Part shown: piece after piece, positions 18,126-26,294 of the stretch
Numbering within the stretch: the stretch's first letter is position 1
Layout: each line of letters begins with the position of its first letter
Translations under genes and position numbers: made by a program
The notes under the pieces: model-generated
Told to the model about the DNA's origin: nothing
Seen by the model: only the letters and a program-made list of their open reading frames with translations
The model's database searches: none
Assembly: GCA_027318475.1 (NCBI GenBank)
Contig: DAHVPC010000002.1
Coordinates: 1-46,089, forward strand
Length of the DNA stretch: 46,089 nt
From: Candidatus Cloacimonadota bacterium
Lineage (GTDB): Bacteria; Cloacimonadota; Cloacimonadia; Cloacimonadales; Cloacimonadaceae
Direction: 5' to 3'

Positions 18126-18198
18126 CGTTCCGCTGCCTTCAGGCGGTTTTTAAGAGTTAATAGACCTGAATCCTAAATTATGATTGAAGTAGATAAAA

Positions 18199-18221
18199 TA
18201 CCACGTAAACGCGGCGGACCG
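18199..18221 (+). repeat. Dispersed repeat family D, partial copy D4
   Basis: TACCACGTAAACGCGGCGGA then CCG is identical over this stretch to the minus strand of D1 (8932-8953). The GTGTTCCGG part is missing. Confidence 0.5.
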
Positions 18222-18302
18222 GCCCTGGGCAACGACATTCCTGATAGAGCCTAAACCCTGGCACAGCATCCCATAAAAACATCAACATAAGGAGACCAAA
18301 TT

Positions 18303-18752
18303 ATGCGAGCCACCCGGGCAAACCTTCTGGGCGAATTCACCGGACGCCTGGACAATCTCATCTACTATCGGCGCGCACCCGGAGGCAAGATCTACGTGCG
18401 CAAGCAGTTCAAACTACAGAACCACCCTTCCCACGTTGGTTTCGCCAACGCGCAAAGGGCGATCTACGCGCTCCAGCCTTCAGCCGGCTACATCCAAAAC
18501 CTTAAGGACTACCTGCCGCTCTACAACCAATTGCCGCAAAACGCCGCCAAGCGCTGCGAAACCTGGAACAACCTTTACAATAAGCTGATGTTCGCCCTGC
18601 AAAAGAAAATGCCGGAACAGGTGCTACTGGCCAATATCACGCGCGCCCAGATCAACGCGCAGGACCTGCCCTGCAAAACACTGAAAGATGCCGTGGAGGC
18701 GGATCTGCTGCCTGCGGTGAAGGGTTACGCGAGATTCACCCAGCCGCTCTGA
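18303..18752 (+). CDS. Conserved-looking hypothetical protein (149 aa), possibly Cloacimonadota-specific
   Basis: The ATG at 18303 follows AAGGAG by 8 nt. The protein is basic, without signal peptide or transmembrane segment. It has an N-terminal block RATRANLLGEFTGRLDNLIYYRRAPGGKIYVRKQFKLQNHPSHVGFANAQRAIYALQPSAGYIQNLKDYL and a helical C-terminal part rich in Asn, Leu and Lys. The pattern LGEFTGRLDNLIYYR...GGKIYVRK is one I associate with small paralogous proteins in Cloacimonadota, but I cannot assign a function. The gene stands alone, with a long repeat-filled upstream region and a convergent neighbour 26 nt downstream. A nucleic-acid-binding role would fit its charge but is not shown. Confidence 0.75.
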   Translation: MRATRANLLGEFTGRLDNLIYYRRAPGGKIYVRKQFKLQNHPSHVGFANAQRAIYALQPSAGYIQNLKDYLPLYNQLPQNAAKRCETWNNLYNKLMFALQKKMPEQVLLANITRAQINAQDLPCKTLKDAVEADLLPAVKGYARFTQPL

Positions 18753-18778
18753 AAATGGACAGCTTGTGCGGATGCGGC

Positions 18779-19342
18779 TCAGAGTTGGAAATCAAGGGCG
18801 TAGCGGTAGCCGAGGGAAAAGGTGAAGCGATTGATGCTGCCGATCTGGTAGCCTTGCTGTTCGAGGTCTTCCACGCGCTGGAACACTCCGGAGGAAACGA
18901 TGTAGAGGAGGTCGAGATCGAAGCCGTGCTTTTTGGCCTTGCCGAACATGAATTGCGAGCCCAGCCCAACTGTGAAGCCCCGGAAAGCCTCGGTGCGGTC
19001 GCCCGCCACTTCATCCTCGATCACCAAAACCTTGTTCACGCCGTAGAGCAGGGCGATCTGGGGCCGCCAGGTCTTGTTGGGAGAGCCATGAAAATACTTG
19101 CCGCCCACAGAGAATCCCGCCGCGCGTCCAAAAGATCCCACTCCGGCGGTAAGAGCCGCCGCATCGAAGAAATAGACGTCGGCATTGATGCCCAAACCTC
19201 CGTAGGGCAAGCCCCAGCCCAGGCCGATGCTGCCTCTCTTGGCTGGAGCGGCCAATACATCCGCGGGCAGTTCCTGTGCGAACGCGTTCTCGGCGAGCAA
19301 AGCCGCCAGCAACAGAAAGATGCCTGTTTTGATCACGGTCAT
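18779..19342 (-). CDS. Probable small outer-membrane beta-barrel protein
   Basis: The 187-aa protein starts at ATG 19342, 5 nt after AGGAGG; the longer frame to 19759 runs through the divergent promoter and the neighbouring gene. A signal peptide (TVIKTGIFLLLAALLAENAFA) is followed by alternating amphipathic strands rich in Gly and aromatics (GSIGLGWGLPYGGLGINADVYFFDAAALTAGVGSFGRAAGFSVGGKYFH ... INRFTFSLGYRYALDFQL), typical of an 8-strand type barrel. Ligand unknown. A promoter of the TTGACA-N22-TG type lies upstream at 19405, facing away from the adenosine-specific kinase gene. Confidence 0.7.
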   Translation of the reverse strand: MTVIKTGIFLLLAALLAENAFAQELPADVLAAPAKRGSIGLGWGLPYGGLGINADVYFFDAAALTAGVGSFGRAAGFSVGGKYFHGSPNKTWRPQIALLYGVNKVLVIEDEVAGDRTEAFRGFTVGLGSQFMFGKAKKHGFDLDLLYIVSSGVFQRVEDLEQQGYQIGSINRFTFSLGYRYALDFQL

Positions 19343-19375
19343 GGTTGCCTCCTGGGCTGCGCTTATCTTTGCCGG

Positions 19376-19405
19376 CAAGGTATCCGGACACCAGCAGAAT
19401 GTCAA
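19376..19405 (-). promoter_or_regulatory. Predicted promoter (TTGACA-N17-TACCTT-GC)
   Basis: On the minus strand TTGACA (19405-19400) is followed after 17 nt by TACCTT and GCC. It is 34 nt upstream of the start at 19342, measured from the TG. Confidence 0.5.
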
Positions 19406-19460
19406 GGTTTTTGCGTTTTTCAGGCAGAGGCGTCCGGATTCATCAGAGGAAAACTTTTGC

Positions 19461-19490
19461 TTGACAAGTGCCCTTGCCTCAAAGAAAGTG
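19461..19490 (+). promoter_or_regulatory. Predicted promoter of the adenosine-specific kinase-thpR-recA-recX run (TTGACA-N22-TG)
   Basis: TTGACA (19461-19466) preceded by TGC, 17-nt spacer, GAAAGT, then GC. A GATAAT at 19495-19500 is too far (28 nt) from the -35 to be its partner. Confidence 0.45.
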
Positions 19491-19519
19491 CCGGGATAAT
19501 CAAATGAGAGGTTAGCAGT

Positions 19520-20002
19520 ATGGAACTCCGGCTTGAGCAGCTTCAATTCCCTTCCGACGCCAATATCATCTTGGGTCAGAGCCACTTCATCAAAAGTGTG
19601 GAAGACCTTTACGAGGCGCTGGTCAACAGCGTGCCGGGCATCAAGTTCGGCCTGGCGTTCAGCGAGGCGTCCGGACCCTGCCTGATCCGCAAAGACGGCA
19701 CGGATATGGAACTGATCGACTGCGCGGTGACCAACCTGTTGCGTCTGGCAGCCGGGCACACGTTTCTGATTGTGCTGCGCGACGCCTTTCCCATCAACGT
19801 TTTAAACGCCGTCAAGGACTGCCGGGAAGTGGCCCATGTGTTCTGCGCGACCGCCAATCCGGTGCAGGTGGTCCTGGCCCAAACCGAGCAGGGTAGCGGC
19901 ATTCTGGGGGTGATTGATGGTTCGCCGCCCCAGGAAATTGAATTGGATACCGACATATCCCATCGCAAGAAATTCCTGCGGGACATCGGCTACAAACGCT
20001 GA
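19520..20002 (+). CDS. Adenosine-specific kinase family protein
   Basis: The 160-aa protein matches the Adenosine_kin family (small archaeal/bacterial proteins annotated adenosine-specific kinase): MELRLEQLQFPSDANIILGQSHFIKSVEDLYEALVNSVPGIKFGLAFSEASGPCLIR, then the conserved TAGHTFLIVLRDAFPINVLNAVKDCREVAHVFCATANPVQVVLAQTEQGSGILGVIDG. The length is normal. The exact biochemical role of the family is not well established. The start has GAGG about 8 nt upstream. The thpR start codon follows the stop codon immediately, so this gene leads a four-gene run with thpR, recA and recX. Confidence 0.88.
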   Translation: MELRLEQLQFPSDANIILGQSHFIKSVEDLYEALVNSVPGIKFGLAFSEASGPCLIRKDGTDMELIDCAVTNLLRLAAGHTFLIVLRDAFPINVLNAVKDCREVAHVFCATANPVQVVLAQTEQGSGILGVIDGSPPQEIELDTDISHRKKFLRDIGYKR

Positions 20003-20554
20003 ATGAATTATCGCTGCTTCATCGCCCTGGAAGCCCCTTCAGCCGTGCAATCCTGCCTGGCGGAACGTCTGCGCCTGCTGAGGTCGCAGCCCGGGGTGAA
20101 ATGGGTGGAGGAACGCAACCTGCACCTCACGCTGCTTTTTTTGGGCGATGTGGACAGCGTCCGCGTTCCCGAAATAGAAAGTTGCATCGAAAGTTGCACG
20201 GCGGACTGCCGGCCTTTCCAGCTGGCTTTGCGGGGCCTGGAGATCTTTCCGTCGCGCTCACCCCGTTTGGTTTGGGCTTCTTTAGCGCAGCAGGATGCAC
20301 AGCTCTTCGCCCTGCACAAGGAGCTGCTGGGAGCCTTGCGCCGCGAGGGGTTCACGCCGGATGCCAAGCCGCTGAAACTGCACATCACGCTGGGGCGGAT
20401 CAAGCATGCGCTGCCTGTTTCTTTGGAGCGGGAGATCCTGGCCAGCGCGCTGGACACGAGCGTCCAGGCCTATGACACGCTCACGCTTTACCGCAGCGTG
20501 CTGAAGCCCGAAGGCCCGGTCTATCACGTTTTAAAGCAATACAAACTTACATAA
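20003..20554 (+). CDS. thpR: RNA 2',3'-cyclic phosphodiesterase (2H family)
   Basis: This is a 2H phosphoesterase that opens 2',3'-cyclic phosphates on RNA ends (formerly called 2'-5' RNA ligase). The 183-aa protein has the two HxTx motifs, HLTL at 41-44 and HITL at 127-130, and the family start RCFIALEAP. The gene begins directly after the preceding stop (TGA ATG) and ends 11 nt before recA. A thpR gene just before recA is a common arrangement in bacteria. Confidence 0.93.
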   Translation: MNYRCFIALEAPSAVQSCLAERLRLLRSQPGVKWVEERNLHLTLLFLGDVDSVRVPEIESCIESCTADCRPFQLALRGLEIFPSRSPRLVWASLAQQDAQLFALHKELLGALRREGFTPDAKPLKLHITLGRIKHALPVSLEREILASALDTSVQAYDTLTLYRSVLKPEGPVYHVLKQYKLT

Positions 20555-20565
20555 AGGACGGAACA

Positions 20566-21621
20566 ATGCAAGACAAGAACAAAGAAGTCGCCCTGAAAAC
20601 CGCGATTTCGCAGCTGGAAAAGAAGTATGGCGTGGGGACCTTGATGCGCCTCGGTGACAGTCCGCAGGTGAAAGTGGACGTGATCCCCACCGGAGCGTTC
20701 AACCTGGATCTGGCTTTGGGCATCGGTGGAATTCCGCGCGGCAGGGTCACCGAGATCTATGGAGCCGAAGCCAGCGGCAAAACCACTCTGGCCTTGCACA
20801 TCGCCGCGGAAGCGCAAAAAATGGACGGCATCGTGGCCTTCATCGACGCGGAGCACGCGCTGGACACCGCCTACGCCAAGAAACTGGGCGTGCGGATCGA
20901 GGAACTGCTGCTTTCCCAACCCGACGGCGGCGAACAGGCCCTGGAAGTCTGCGAGACCCTGGTGCGCAGTTCCGCGGTGGACCTGGTGATTGTGGATTCG
21001 GTGGCGGCCCTGGTGCCTAAAGCGGAGATCGAAGGCGACATGGGCGACAGCCACGTGGGTTTGCAAGCCCGCCTGATGAGCCAGGCCCTGCGCAAACTGA
21101 CCGCCATCGTAGCCAAATCCAACACCGCCGTGGTGTTCATCAACCAGACCCGCATGAAGATCGGCGTCACGGCCTATATGAACCCCGAAACGACCACCGG
21201 CGGAGTCGCCCTCAAGTTTTACTCCTCGGTGCGCCTCGAAGTGCGCTTTGCCGGCGGGATCAAACTCGGCGGCACGGACAGCGACGTCATCGGCGCCAAG
21301 ACGCGCGTCAAGATCGTGAAAAACAAGCTCGCTCCGCCTTTCCGCACCGTGATCTTCCCCATCATCTTCGGCGAAGGAATCTCCAACCTGGACATCATCC
21401 TGGACATGGCGATCGACATGAACATCATCAAGAAAAGCGGCTCCTGGCTGTCTTATGGGGAGATCAAACTGGGCCAGGGCTCCGAAAAGACCAAGCAGTA
21501 CCTGAAGGAAAACCCCCAACTGCTGGAGGAGATCGAAGGCAAGGTGCGCGAGAAAGCCATTCCCGACGAGCTCTTCAACAGCGATAAAAAAGATGACGCT
21601 GAGGATCTGCCCCAAGACTAA
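20566..21621 (+). CDS. recA: RecA recombinase
   Basis: This is a homologous recombination ATPase and SOS co-protease. The 351-aa protein shows the whole RecA core: [94 protein letters not shown], with an acidic C-terminus ([11 protein letters not shown]). The Walker A is GAEASGKT at 66-73, where most RecA proteins have GPESSGKT; the catalytic Gly-Lys-Thr is intact. The start has AGGA 8 nt upstream. The 3' end overlaps recX by 29 nt. I saw no LexA-like operator in the short gap ahead of it. Confidence 0.98.
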   Translation: MQDKNKEVALKTAISQLEKKYGVGTLMRLGDSPQVKVDVIPTGAFNLDLALGIGGIPRGRVTEIYGAEASGKTTLALHIAAEAQKMDGIVAFIDAEHALDTAYAKKLGVRIEELLLSQPDGGEQALEVCETLVRSSAVDLVIVDSVAALVPKAEIEGDMGDSHVGLQARLMSQALRKLTAIVAKSNTAVVFINQTRMKIGVTAYMNPETTTGGVALKFYSSVRLEVRFAGGIKLGGTDSDVIGAKTRVKIVKNKLAPPFRTVIFPIIFGEGISNLDIILDMAIDMNIIKKSGSWLSYGEIKLGQGSEKTKQYLKENPQLLEEIEGKVREKAIPDELFNSDKKDDAEDLPQD

Positions 21622-22201
21622 AGCATCCGTTTGCATCGAACTGGACGGCAGCATCCGCGGCACTTTGCCGCTGCGGGCGCTGCCGCAGTCCTTACCTTCA
21701 GGCTTTGAGGGGGAAATCGCGGCGGAGCAGTCCGAAGCGCTGCTGCAGCAATTGCGGGAATACGCCTTCAACCTGCTGCTGGACTATCTGGCCGCGGCTG
21801 AACACAGTGAGTGGCAATGCCGCAGCATGCTGCGCCGGAGGCAATTTGACGCTTCCCTCAGCCAGAACGCCATCGACCGCTGCAAGGAATTGAATTATCT
21901 GGACAATGCCCGCTTTTCCGAACTGCTCATCAATTCCTGGATCGCGCGCCGAGCCAGCAAACGCGCCATCATTGCCAAACTGCGCGAGCAGCGCATCCGC
22001 GCTTCGGTGTGGCAGCCTCTGTTAGAGGAACTCTATCCCCGCGAACTGGCCTCGGATAACATCGTGGAATTACTGCGGAAATTCTGCGTGGCGCACCGGG
22101 ATTTGCCACGTCCCAAACTCCGGGAAAAAGCCTTCACGTACCTTTATCGCAAGGGTTTTGACCTCGACGCCATCCAGTCGGCTTGGTCGGACCTGGACTG
22201 A
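21593..22201 (+). CDS. recX: Regulatory protein RecX
   Basis: RecX binds RecA filaments and inhibits or tunes them. The 202-aa protein has the RecX three-helix repeats: [65 protein letters not shown], then [22 protein letters not shown]. The first 55 residues are a poorly conserved extension, as usual. The start codon lies inside recA (29-nt overlap) with no clear ribosome site, which suggests translational coupling and lower yield than RecA. Confidence 0.93.
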   Translation: MTLRICPKTKASVCIELDGSIRGTLPLRALPQSLPSGFEGEIAAEQSEALLQQLREYAFNLLLDYLAAAEHSEWQCRSMLRRRQFDASLSQNAIDRCKELNYLDNARFSELLINSWIARRASKRAIIAKLREQRIRASVWQPLLEELYPRELASDNIVELLRKFCVAHRDLPRPKLREKAFTYLYRKGFDLDAIQSAWSDLD

Positions 22202-22236
22202 GGCTCCGGGATCAGCCTTAAGAACTGTCCTGCCGT

Positions 22237-22530
22237 TTAGCTGAACTTGTTTACCATTCCTCCCATGGCAGCCATGATAGCGCCCCACATGAAGGCTACC
22301 AGGACCAGCGAAGCCGCCCACAGGATCAGCATGGCGATCGCCCAGTTCTTGCGGTTGGGGTTTTCGTTGTCGCTGACTGCCCAAACGATCATCAGGATGA
22401 TGTTCGCGATCGGGATCATCAGCAGCAGGTAGGTCACCAGCCATTTGCCCACGGTCATCACAGGCGCGGATGGTTCCGGAGGCAAGGGACGGGAATACTG
22501 CGAAAACTGAGAATAGGGTTGTTGTTCCAT
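22237..22530 (-). CDS. Small membrane protein with two transmembrane helices
   Basis: The 97-aa protein starts at ATG 22530 after GGAGG. A hydrophilic Gln/Pro/Ser-rich N-terminus (EQQPYSQFSQYSRPLPPEPSAP) precedes two hydrophobic segments, about 25-50 (VGKWLVTYLLLMIPIANIILMIVWAV) and 63-90 (WAIAMLILWAASLVLVAFMWGAIMAA), separated by a short basic loop (NENPNRKNW). The architecture is that of small inner-membrane proteins seen widely in Gram-negatives, without a known function. It is convergent with recX. A TTGACT lies upstream at 22585-22580. Confidence 0.8.
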   Translation of the reverse strand: MEQQPYSQFSQYSRPLPPEPSAPVMTVGKWLVTYLLLMIPIANIILMIVWAVSDNENPNRKNWAIAMLILWAASLVLVAFMWGAIMAAMGGMVNKFS

Positions 22531-22858
22531 AAGGAACCTCCAGAGAAGTTTTGGCTACTCTCTGGCTGCCGATTTTCCAGTCAAGGAATATTTGGGGGGA
22601 GTGCTCCAGGGGGTTAATAGGTTAGTGGGTTAATGGGTTAATAGGTTTATGGGGTGAGGTGTTAAAGGTTAGAAGTGAGGCTGCGCTGTGTCTGGAATCT
22701 TGTGCCTCAGTATGCTTAGCCCGTTTATCCTGTTGACGTTGCTTCCGTCCCTCTGTTTTACTCAGGTTTTTCAGACAAATCGAGGGATTCAGGCTGAGCT
22801 GGCCATTAAACCGCTATGCGTCAGCCCCTTTTGCCATATCGCCCTTGTACCCTTAATT
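22531..22858. other. Gap with short TTAATAGG-type tandem sequence
   Basis: No gene is supported here. Between 22610 and 22655 there is a low-complexity run of GGGTTAAT / AGGTTAGT / GGGTTAAT / GGGTTAATAGG words. The listed ORF 22688-23545 is the shadow of nth. Confidence 0.5.
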
Positions 22859-23503
22859 TCAGACCCCCACACGCTTGCAATGCTGGCTGATCGGGCACTC
22901 CCGGCATCTGGGTTTGCGGGGCGTGCAGAGGGTTTGGCCGAAAGCCACGATATAGGAATTGTAAATGAGCCAATGCTTTTCCGGCAGGATGCTCCTCAGC
23001 GCCATCTCGCTTTCCAGAGGGTTTGTGGTGCGGATATAGCCCCAGCGGTTGCTGATCCGGTGCACATGGACGTCCACACATATGGCGGGCAGTCCAAAGG
23101 CCACGGAACGCACCAGATTGGCGGTTTTGCGTCCCACTCCGGGCAATTCCAGCAGTTCGTCGATCTCGGATGGAACCTTGCCGCCGAAGCGCTCCTTCAG
23201 CACTTGGGGCAGTTGTTTCAGGTGCTTGGTCTTCTCGTTGTGGAAGCCCACCTGGCGGATGATGGCGTCCAATTCGGCGGCGCTGAGTGCGTCAAAATCG
23301 TCCGCTGTCCCCACTACTTTGAAGAGTTCGGTCACCGCCCGGGATGTGGTTTCATCCTTGGTGCGCGCGCTCAGGATCGTGGCGACGAGCACTTTGAAGG
23401 GGTCTTTGGTCTGGGCCTGGATCAGGTCCACGATCGGGGTTTTCACGCTGTGGAAATACTCCCCCAGTTCCTTCATCACTGCATCGATAGCGAATTTTGG
23501 CAT
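22859..23503 (-). CDS. nth: Endonuclease III
   Basis: This is a DNA glycosylase/AP lyase that removes oxidised pyrimidines in base-excision repair. The chosen ATG at 23503 (214 aa) has AGGA 7 nt upstream and gives the usual length; the track start at 23590 would add 29 unrelated residues. It has the helix-hairpin-helix motif LPGVGRKT (120-127) with catalytic Lys126, catalytic Asp144 in VDVHVHR, and the [4Fe-4S] cluster pattern C-x6-C-x2-C-x5-C at Cys193, 200, 203 and 209. It is divergent from the SRAP gene, another DNA-damage gene, with 99 nt between them. Confidence 0.96.
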   Translation of the reverse strand: MPKFAIDAVMKELGEYFHSVKTPIVDLIQAQTKDPFKVLVATILSARTKDETTSRAVTELFKVVGTADDFDALSAAELDAIIRQVGFHNEKTKHLKQLPQVLKERFGGKVPSEIDELLELPGVGRKTANLVRSVAFGLPAICVDVHVHRISNRWGYIRTTNPLESEMALRSILPEKHWLIYNSYIVAFGQTLCTPRKPRCRECPISQHCKRVGV

Positions 23504-23602
23504 GGTCACGTCCTTTGTGTAGCGTCGGAATGCTACCCTACCTGAAATATATGTTGCCGAATTTCGCGGCACGCTCATTTTGTCAACCATAAGGAGAATG
23601 CC

Positions 23603-24280
23603 ATGTGCGGAAGATTTGCCCAGGTAGTCAAATACGATCAGCTACAAAAACTGGAGAGAGAACTGCGCCTGACCCAGTCAACCGGCCAGCTCGAATTGAA
23701 TTTCAACGTGGCACCCACTCAAACAGTATCCGCGGCGATCAGCCAAACTGCCGGACGCTATCTGGGATCGTTTCGCTGGGGCCTGATCCCATCCTGGAGC
23801 AAGGAAATCCCCGCCTATTCCCTGATCAACGTCCGTGCGGAGACCATCACCGAAAAGCCCTCTTTCCGCGGCGGTTTGCAGCGCCGCAGATGCCTGATCC
23901 CCGCCACCGGATTCTATGAATGGCGCCAAAGCGACAAACAGCCCTTCTTCATCCACGCCGCTGACGGCGATCTGCTTTATCTGGCGGGCATCTACGACGC
24001 CTGGACGGATCCCAACGGTTCTTTCATCCCTTCCCTGGCCATCATTACCACCGACGCCAACCACGCCATGCAGGCCTTGCACCACCGCATGCCCGTGCTG
24101 CTCTTCGGGGATGAACGCCTGGCCTGGCTGGAAAACGAAAGAACTGACGCCCTGGACTTCCTGCCCCTGCTCAAACCCTCTGCCGACGAAGCCATCGCCA
24201 TGCATCCCGTGAGCAAGTTCGTGAACAAGGTGGGTAACAACGCCGAGGAGTGCCTGCAGCCGGTCAATTCTGCTGGCTGA
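23603..24280 (+). CDS. yedK: SRAP-family abasic-site shielding protein (YedK/HMCES)
   Basis: Proteins of this family form a thiazolidine cross-link between the N-terminal Cys and an abasic site in single-stranded DNA, shielding it. The 225-aa protein begins MCGRFAQ, so Cys2 becomes N-terminal after Met removal. Other active-site segments are present: FNVAPTQ (Asn), INVRAETI, CLIPATGFYEW (Glu) and LHHRMPVLL (His). AAGGAG lies 6 nt upstream. It is divergently arranged with nth. The two genes could share control, but no SOS box is evident in the gap. Confidence 0.95.
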   Translation: MCGRFAQVVKYDQLQKLERELRLTQSTGQLELNFNVAPTQTVSAAISQTAGRYLGSFRWGLIPSWSKEIPAYSLINVRAETITEKPSFRGGLQRRRCLIPATGFYEWRQSDKQPFFIHAADGDLLYLAGIYDAWTDPNGSFIPSLAIITTDANHAMQALHHRMPVLLFGDERLAWLENERTDALDFLPLLKPSADEAIAMHPVSKFVNKVGNNAEECLQPVNSAG

Positions 24281-24476
24281 ACGCTCTTTTACTCTCTTTG
24301 GGTGTTTCCCGCAGGTCCCGCGGATGAACAGGCGGATTGCGCGGATTTACCGCAGACGCAGTAAGCGCGTATCATATTGCCCCGTTTTTCCTTATACCCA
24401 TAGACAGCCCCTTTTTTGGGAACACCCCAAAAACGTCTTCACGCTCTTCAATAGCCCCCCTCCGTATCGCCCGGCT
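24281..24476. other. Convergent gap with degenerate CGCGGAT-type sequence
   Basis: Between yedK and the kinase gene there is no gene. GGTCCCGCGGATGAACAGGC GGATTGCGCGGATTTACCGC looks like a degenerate GCGGAT-word repeat. A similar CGCGGAAAAACACGG / TTTCCGCG sequence is at 29938-30035. Confidence 0.35.
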
Positions 24477-25883
24477 TCAGTCGTTAGATTGCAGTACTTC
24501 CAGCACTCTTTCGAAGATGTAGCCCACATGGATGCGGTTGGTGAGGTCGAGTTTTTCCACGTCGATTTCCAAGACGGGGCCATTGTGAAAGCCGAGTTTG
24601 GCAACGTTCGCCCCGTAGGATTTGTACCAGTGGTTCAGGTTGTTGATCTCCGTAGCATTCCAGCCGCCCTCCATTTCCATTTCCCGGCCGCGCTGCTGAA
24701 TGCGTTCCCAGGCCAAAGACGGGCTTCCCTGCAGAAGAATGATCAAGTCCGAGGAAGGCAGTTGCCTGTTTACGGTCTGGAATTGGGTGCCAAGGTTGTC
24801 CAGTTCGTCATCGGTGAGCAGGCCGTCGGCATGGAACTGATTGCAGAAAACCAGTAAATCCTCGGGTAGGGAACGGTCCTTCACATAGCTGCCGGTTCCG
24901 CTTTTACCCAGCCGCCGTTGCTGCGCCCGCATTTCCAGAAAATGCAACTGCAACTCATAACACCATGTTTTCTTATCGCCCAGAAACTTCTCCAGCAGCG
25001 GGTTCTCTTCCGGCTTTTCGTAGAGCGTGTTGATCTTCAGGCTGCGACCCATGATGGCCGCCAGGGTCGATTTCCCCAATCCGACGTTGCCGGCTATGGT
25101 GATCAGTTTCGGGTGTTCGGCGAGGTATGTTTCCAGTTGGCGCTCGACGTCGATGGCCTTGAGCGTGGCTTCGGTTTGAGGCAGGGTGACCCATTCGCTG
25201 ATGCCCGGGCTGGATACGCGCAGTTCCAAAGTTTTGACCTGCTCCGCGATGATATTTACGGTGCGCCGCAGCCACTCCATCTTCTCCACCGCTCTTTCCG
25301 CGTTTATGACCAGGACCGGGCAGTGGACGTGATTGGCGATGAAGTCCTCATACAGATTGTTCAGCAGTTCGAGGTATTCCGCTGAAATCGCCAGTTCGCT
25401 GGCGCGGCCTCGTTCCCGGATCCTTTCCTGGAGGATGGGGACGTCCGCCTTGAAATACACCAGCAGGTCGGGCTCCTTGATCTGTTCCGTCATCAGCCGG
25501 TAGGTGCGCTGATAGGCGATGAACTCCGGCTCGGACATGTTTTGCAGGATGCGCTGGGCTTTGCCGAAGATATGATAATCCTCCGCGAGGGTCCTGTCTT
25601 CCAGCACGATCCCCCGGCAGGTCTGGATCAGTTTCTGGCGGTCCAGCCGGCCGTTGAAGAATTCGATCTGGGCCATGAACGCGTTGGCCACTGGATCTTT
25701 GTAAAAGGAATCCAGCACGATGGGATTGAATTTCTCCGGAAAGGCGAACACCCCTTCGGTGCCGTTGGGTTTGGGATACACGGAGGTCAGGACCTTGTTC
25801 AGGGGCGCGGAACTGGCCGCTTCGATGAAGGTGGATTTGCCCACCCCGATGTTTCCCACGATGCCGATGCGGATGTTCTCCAT
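24477..25883 (-). CDS. Fused tandem deoxynucleoside kinase (two dNK domains in one chain)
   Basis: The 468-aa protein contains two complete kinase domains of the dCK/dGK/TK2 family. Half 1 has Walker A GNIGVGKST (10-18), the DRT version of the DRS motif in VLEDRTLAED (96-98) and lid ERGR (157-160). Half 2 has GNVGLGKST (265-273), DRS in VKDRSLPED (336-338) and QRGR (397-400). Family members phosphorylate deoxynucleosides to monophosphates with ATP, the first step of salvage, and normally are single domains of about 200-220 aa that dimerise. Both halves look catalytically complete, so they may have different base preferences. The start at 25883 has AAGGA 6 nt upstream; TTG at 25904 is rejected. 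A TTGACC-type element lies near 25993-25999. Confidence 0.88.
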   Translation of the reverse strand: MENIRIGIVGNIGVGKSTFIEAASSAPLNKVLTSVYPKPNGTEGVFAFPEKFNPIVLDSFYKDPVANAFMAQIEFFNGRLDRQKLIQTCRGIVLEDRTLAEDYHIFGKAQRILQNMSEPEFIAYQRTYRLMTEQIKEPDLLVYFKADVPILQERIRERGRASELAISAEYLELLNNLYEDFIANHVHCPVLVINAERAVEKMEWLRRTVNIIAEQVKTLELRVSSPGISEWVTLPQTEATLKAIDVERQLETYLAEHPKLITIAGNVGLGKSTLAAIMGRSLKINTLYEKPEENPLLEKFLGDKKTWCYELQLHFLEMRAQQRRLGKSGTGSYVKDRSLPEDLLVFCNQFHADGLLTDDELDNLGTQFQTVNRQLPSSDLIILLQGSPSLAWERIQQRGREMEMEGGWNATEINNLNHWYKSYGANVAKLGFHNGPVLEIDVEKLDLTNRIHVGYIFERVLEVLQSND

Positions 25884-26108
25884 TTTTATTCCTTCCAACT
25901 TCAAATTTCTCTTGGCCCAGAGATATATTACGCCTTGTTAATCCACTTGCTGATCACGTCTCTAGCTTCCAGTAATTTATCCTGGCGCATCTGGTCAAGA
26001 CAATCTTTTTGGGAAGTATCCAGCCGGACTCTCGCGTGAAGAGTAATAGCATTGTCATCCCGGGCTTGACTGTACAAAGCTTGGGGTTTAGCGACCCGGC
26101 CATCCGCA

Positions 26109-26155
26109 CGCCTCTCCCGGACCTCTCCCGGAAACCGCGGGAGGCGCGGCGGAGG
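26109..26155 (-). repeat. Dispersed repeat family B, copy B3
   Basis: The minus strand reads CCTCCGCCGCGCCTCCCGCG, GTTTCCGGGAGAGGTCCGGG, AGAGGCG. It matches B1 for the first 22 nt and again at GGTCCGGGAG. Confidence 0.7.
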
Positions 26156-26215
26156 ATCGGGAGCGGGTGGCGGGCCAGCCTCCGGGGCGTCTTGCCGGAG
26201 CGGCGTAAAAATTGC

Positions 26216-26245
26216 TTGACGTATCTAGCCTATTCCCTGATAATG
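26216..26245 (+). promoter_or_regulatory. Strong predicted promoter of the C25 peptidase gene (TTGACG-N17-GATAAT-GA)
   Basis: TTGACG (26216-26221), 17-nt spacer, GATAAT (26239-26244), then G. It lies 50 nt upstream of the start codon. Confidence 0.75.
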
Positions 26246-26294
26246 ATTATACTGGCAAAAACTATAGGAAAAATGCATCCCAAGGATGAACCAT

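Larger units (their letters stand above)
17741..18302. other. Gene-free region with terminator, repeats C1, D3, D4 and a possible structured RNA
   Basis: About 560 nt without a convincing gene. The first part is the terminator of the SUMF1 gene and repeat C1. The middle (17927-18067) has an 8-bp inverted repeat, TGGGGTCA...TGACCCCA, around 113 nt, followed by CCCCATA-TGT-TATGGGG (18051-18067). D3 and D4 follow. No TTGAC-type promoter is visible ahead of the 18303 gene. Confidence 0.6.
25884..26294. other. Divergent intergenic region with repeat B3 and two promoters
   Basis: This 410-nt gap separates the kinase gene (minus) from the C25 gene (plus). It contains a TTGACC-N21-TG element for the kinase near 25993-25999, repeat B3 and the promoter at 26216-26245. 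The ORF at 26009-26302 translates repeat B3 and is not supported. Confidence 0.6.

Noticed and set aside
19495-19500. GATAAT as the -10 box of the adenosine-specific kinase promoter
   Set aside because: It is 28 nt from the TTGACA, too far for a normal spacer; the TG at 19489-19490 fits the pattern of the other promoters better.
22610-22655. GGGTTAAT-word repeats as a possible CRISPR or telomere-like array
   Set aside because: Units are only 8-11 nt, irregular and without spacers; low-complexity sequence is the simpler reading.
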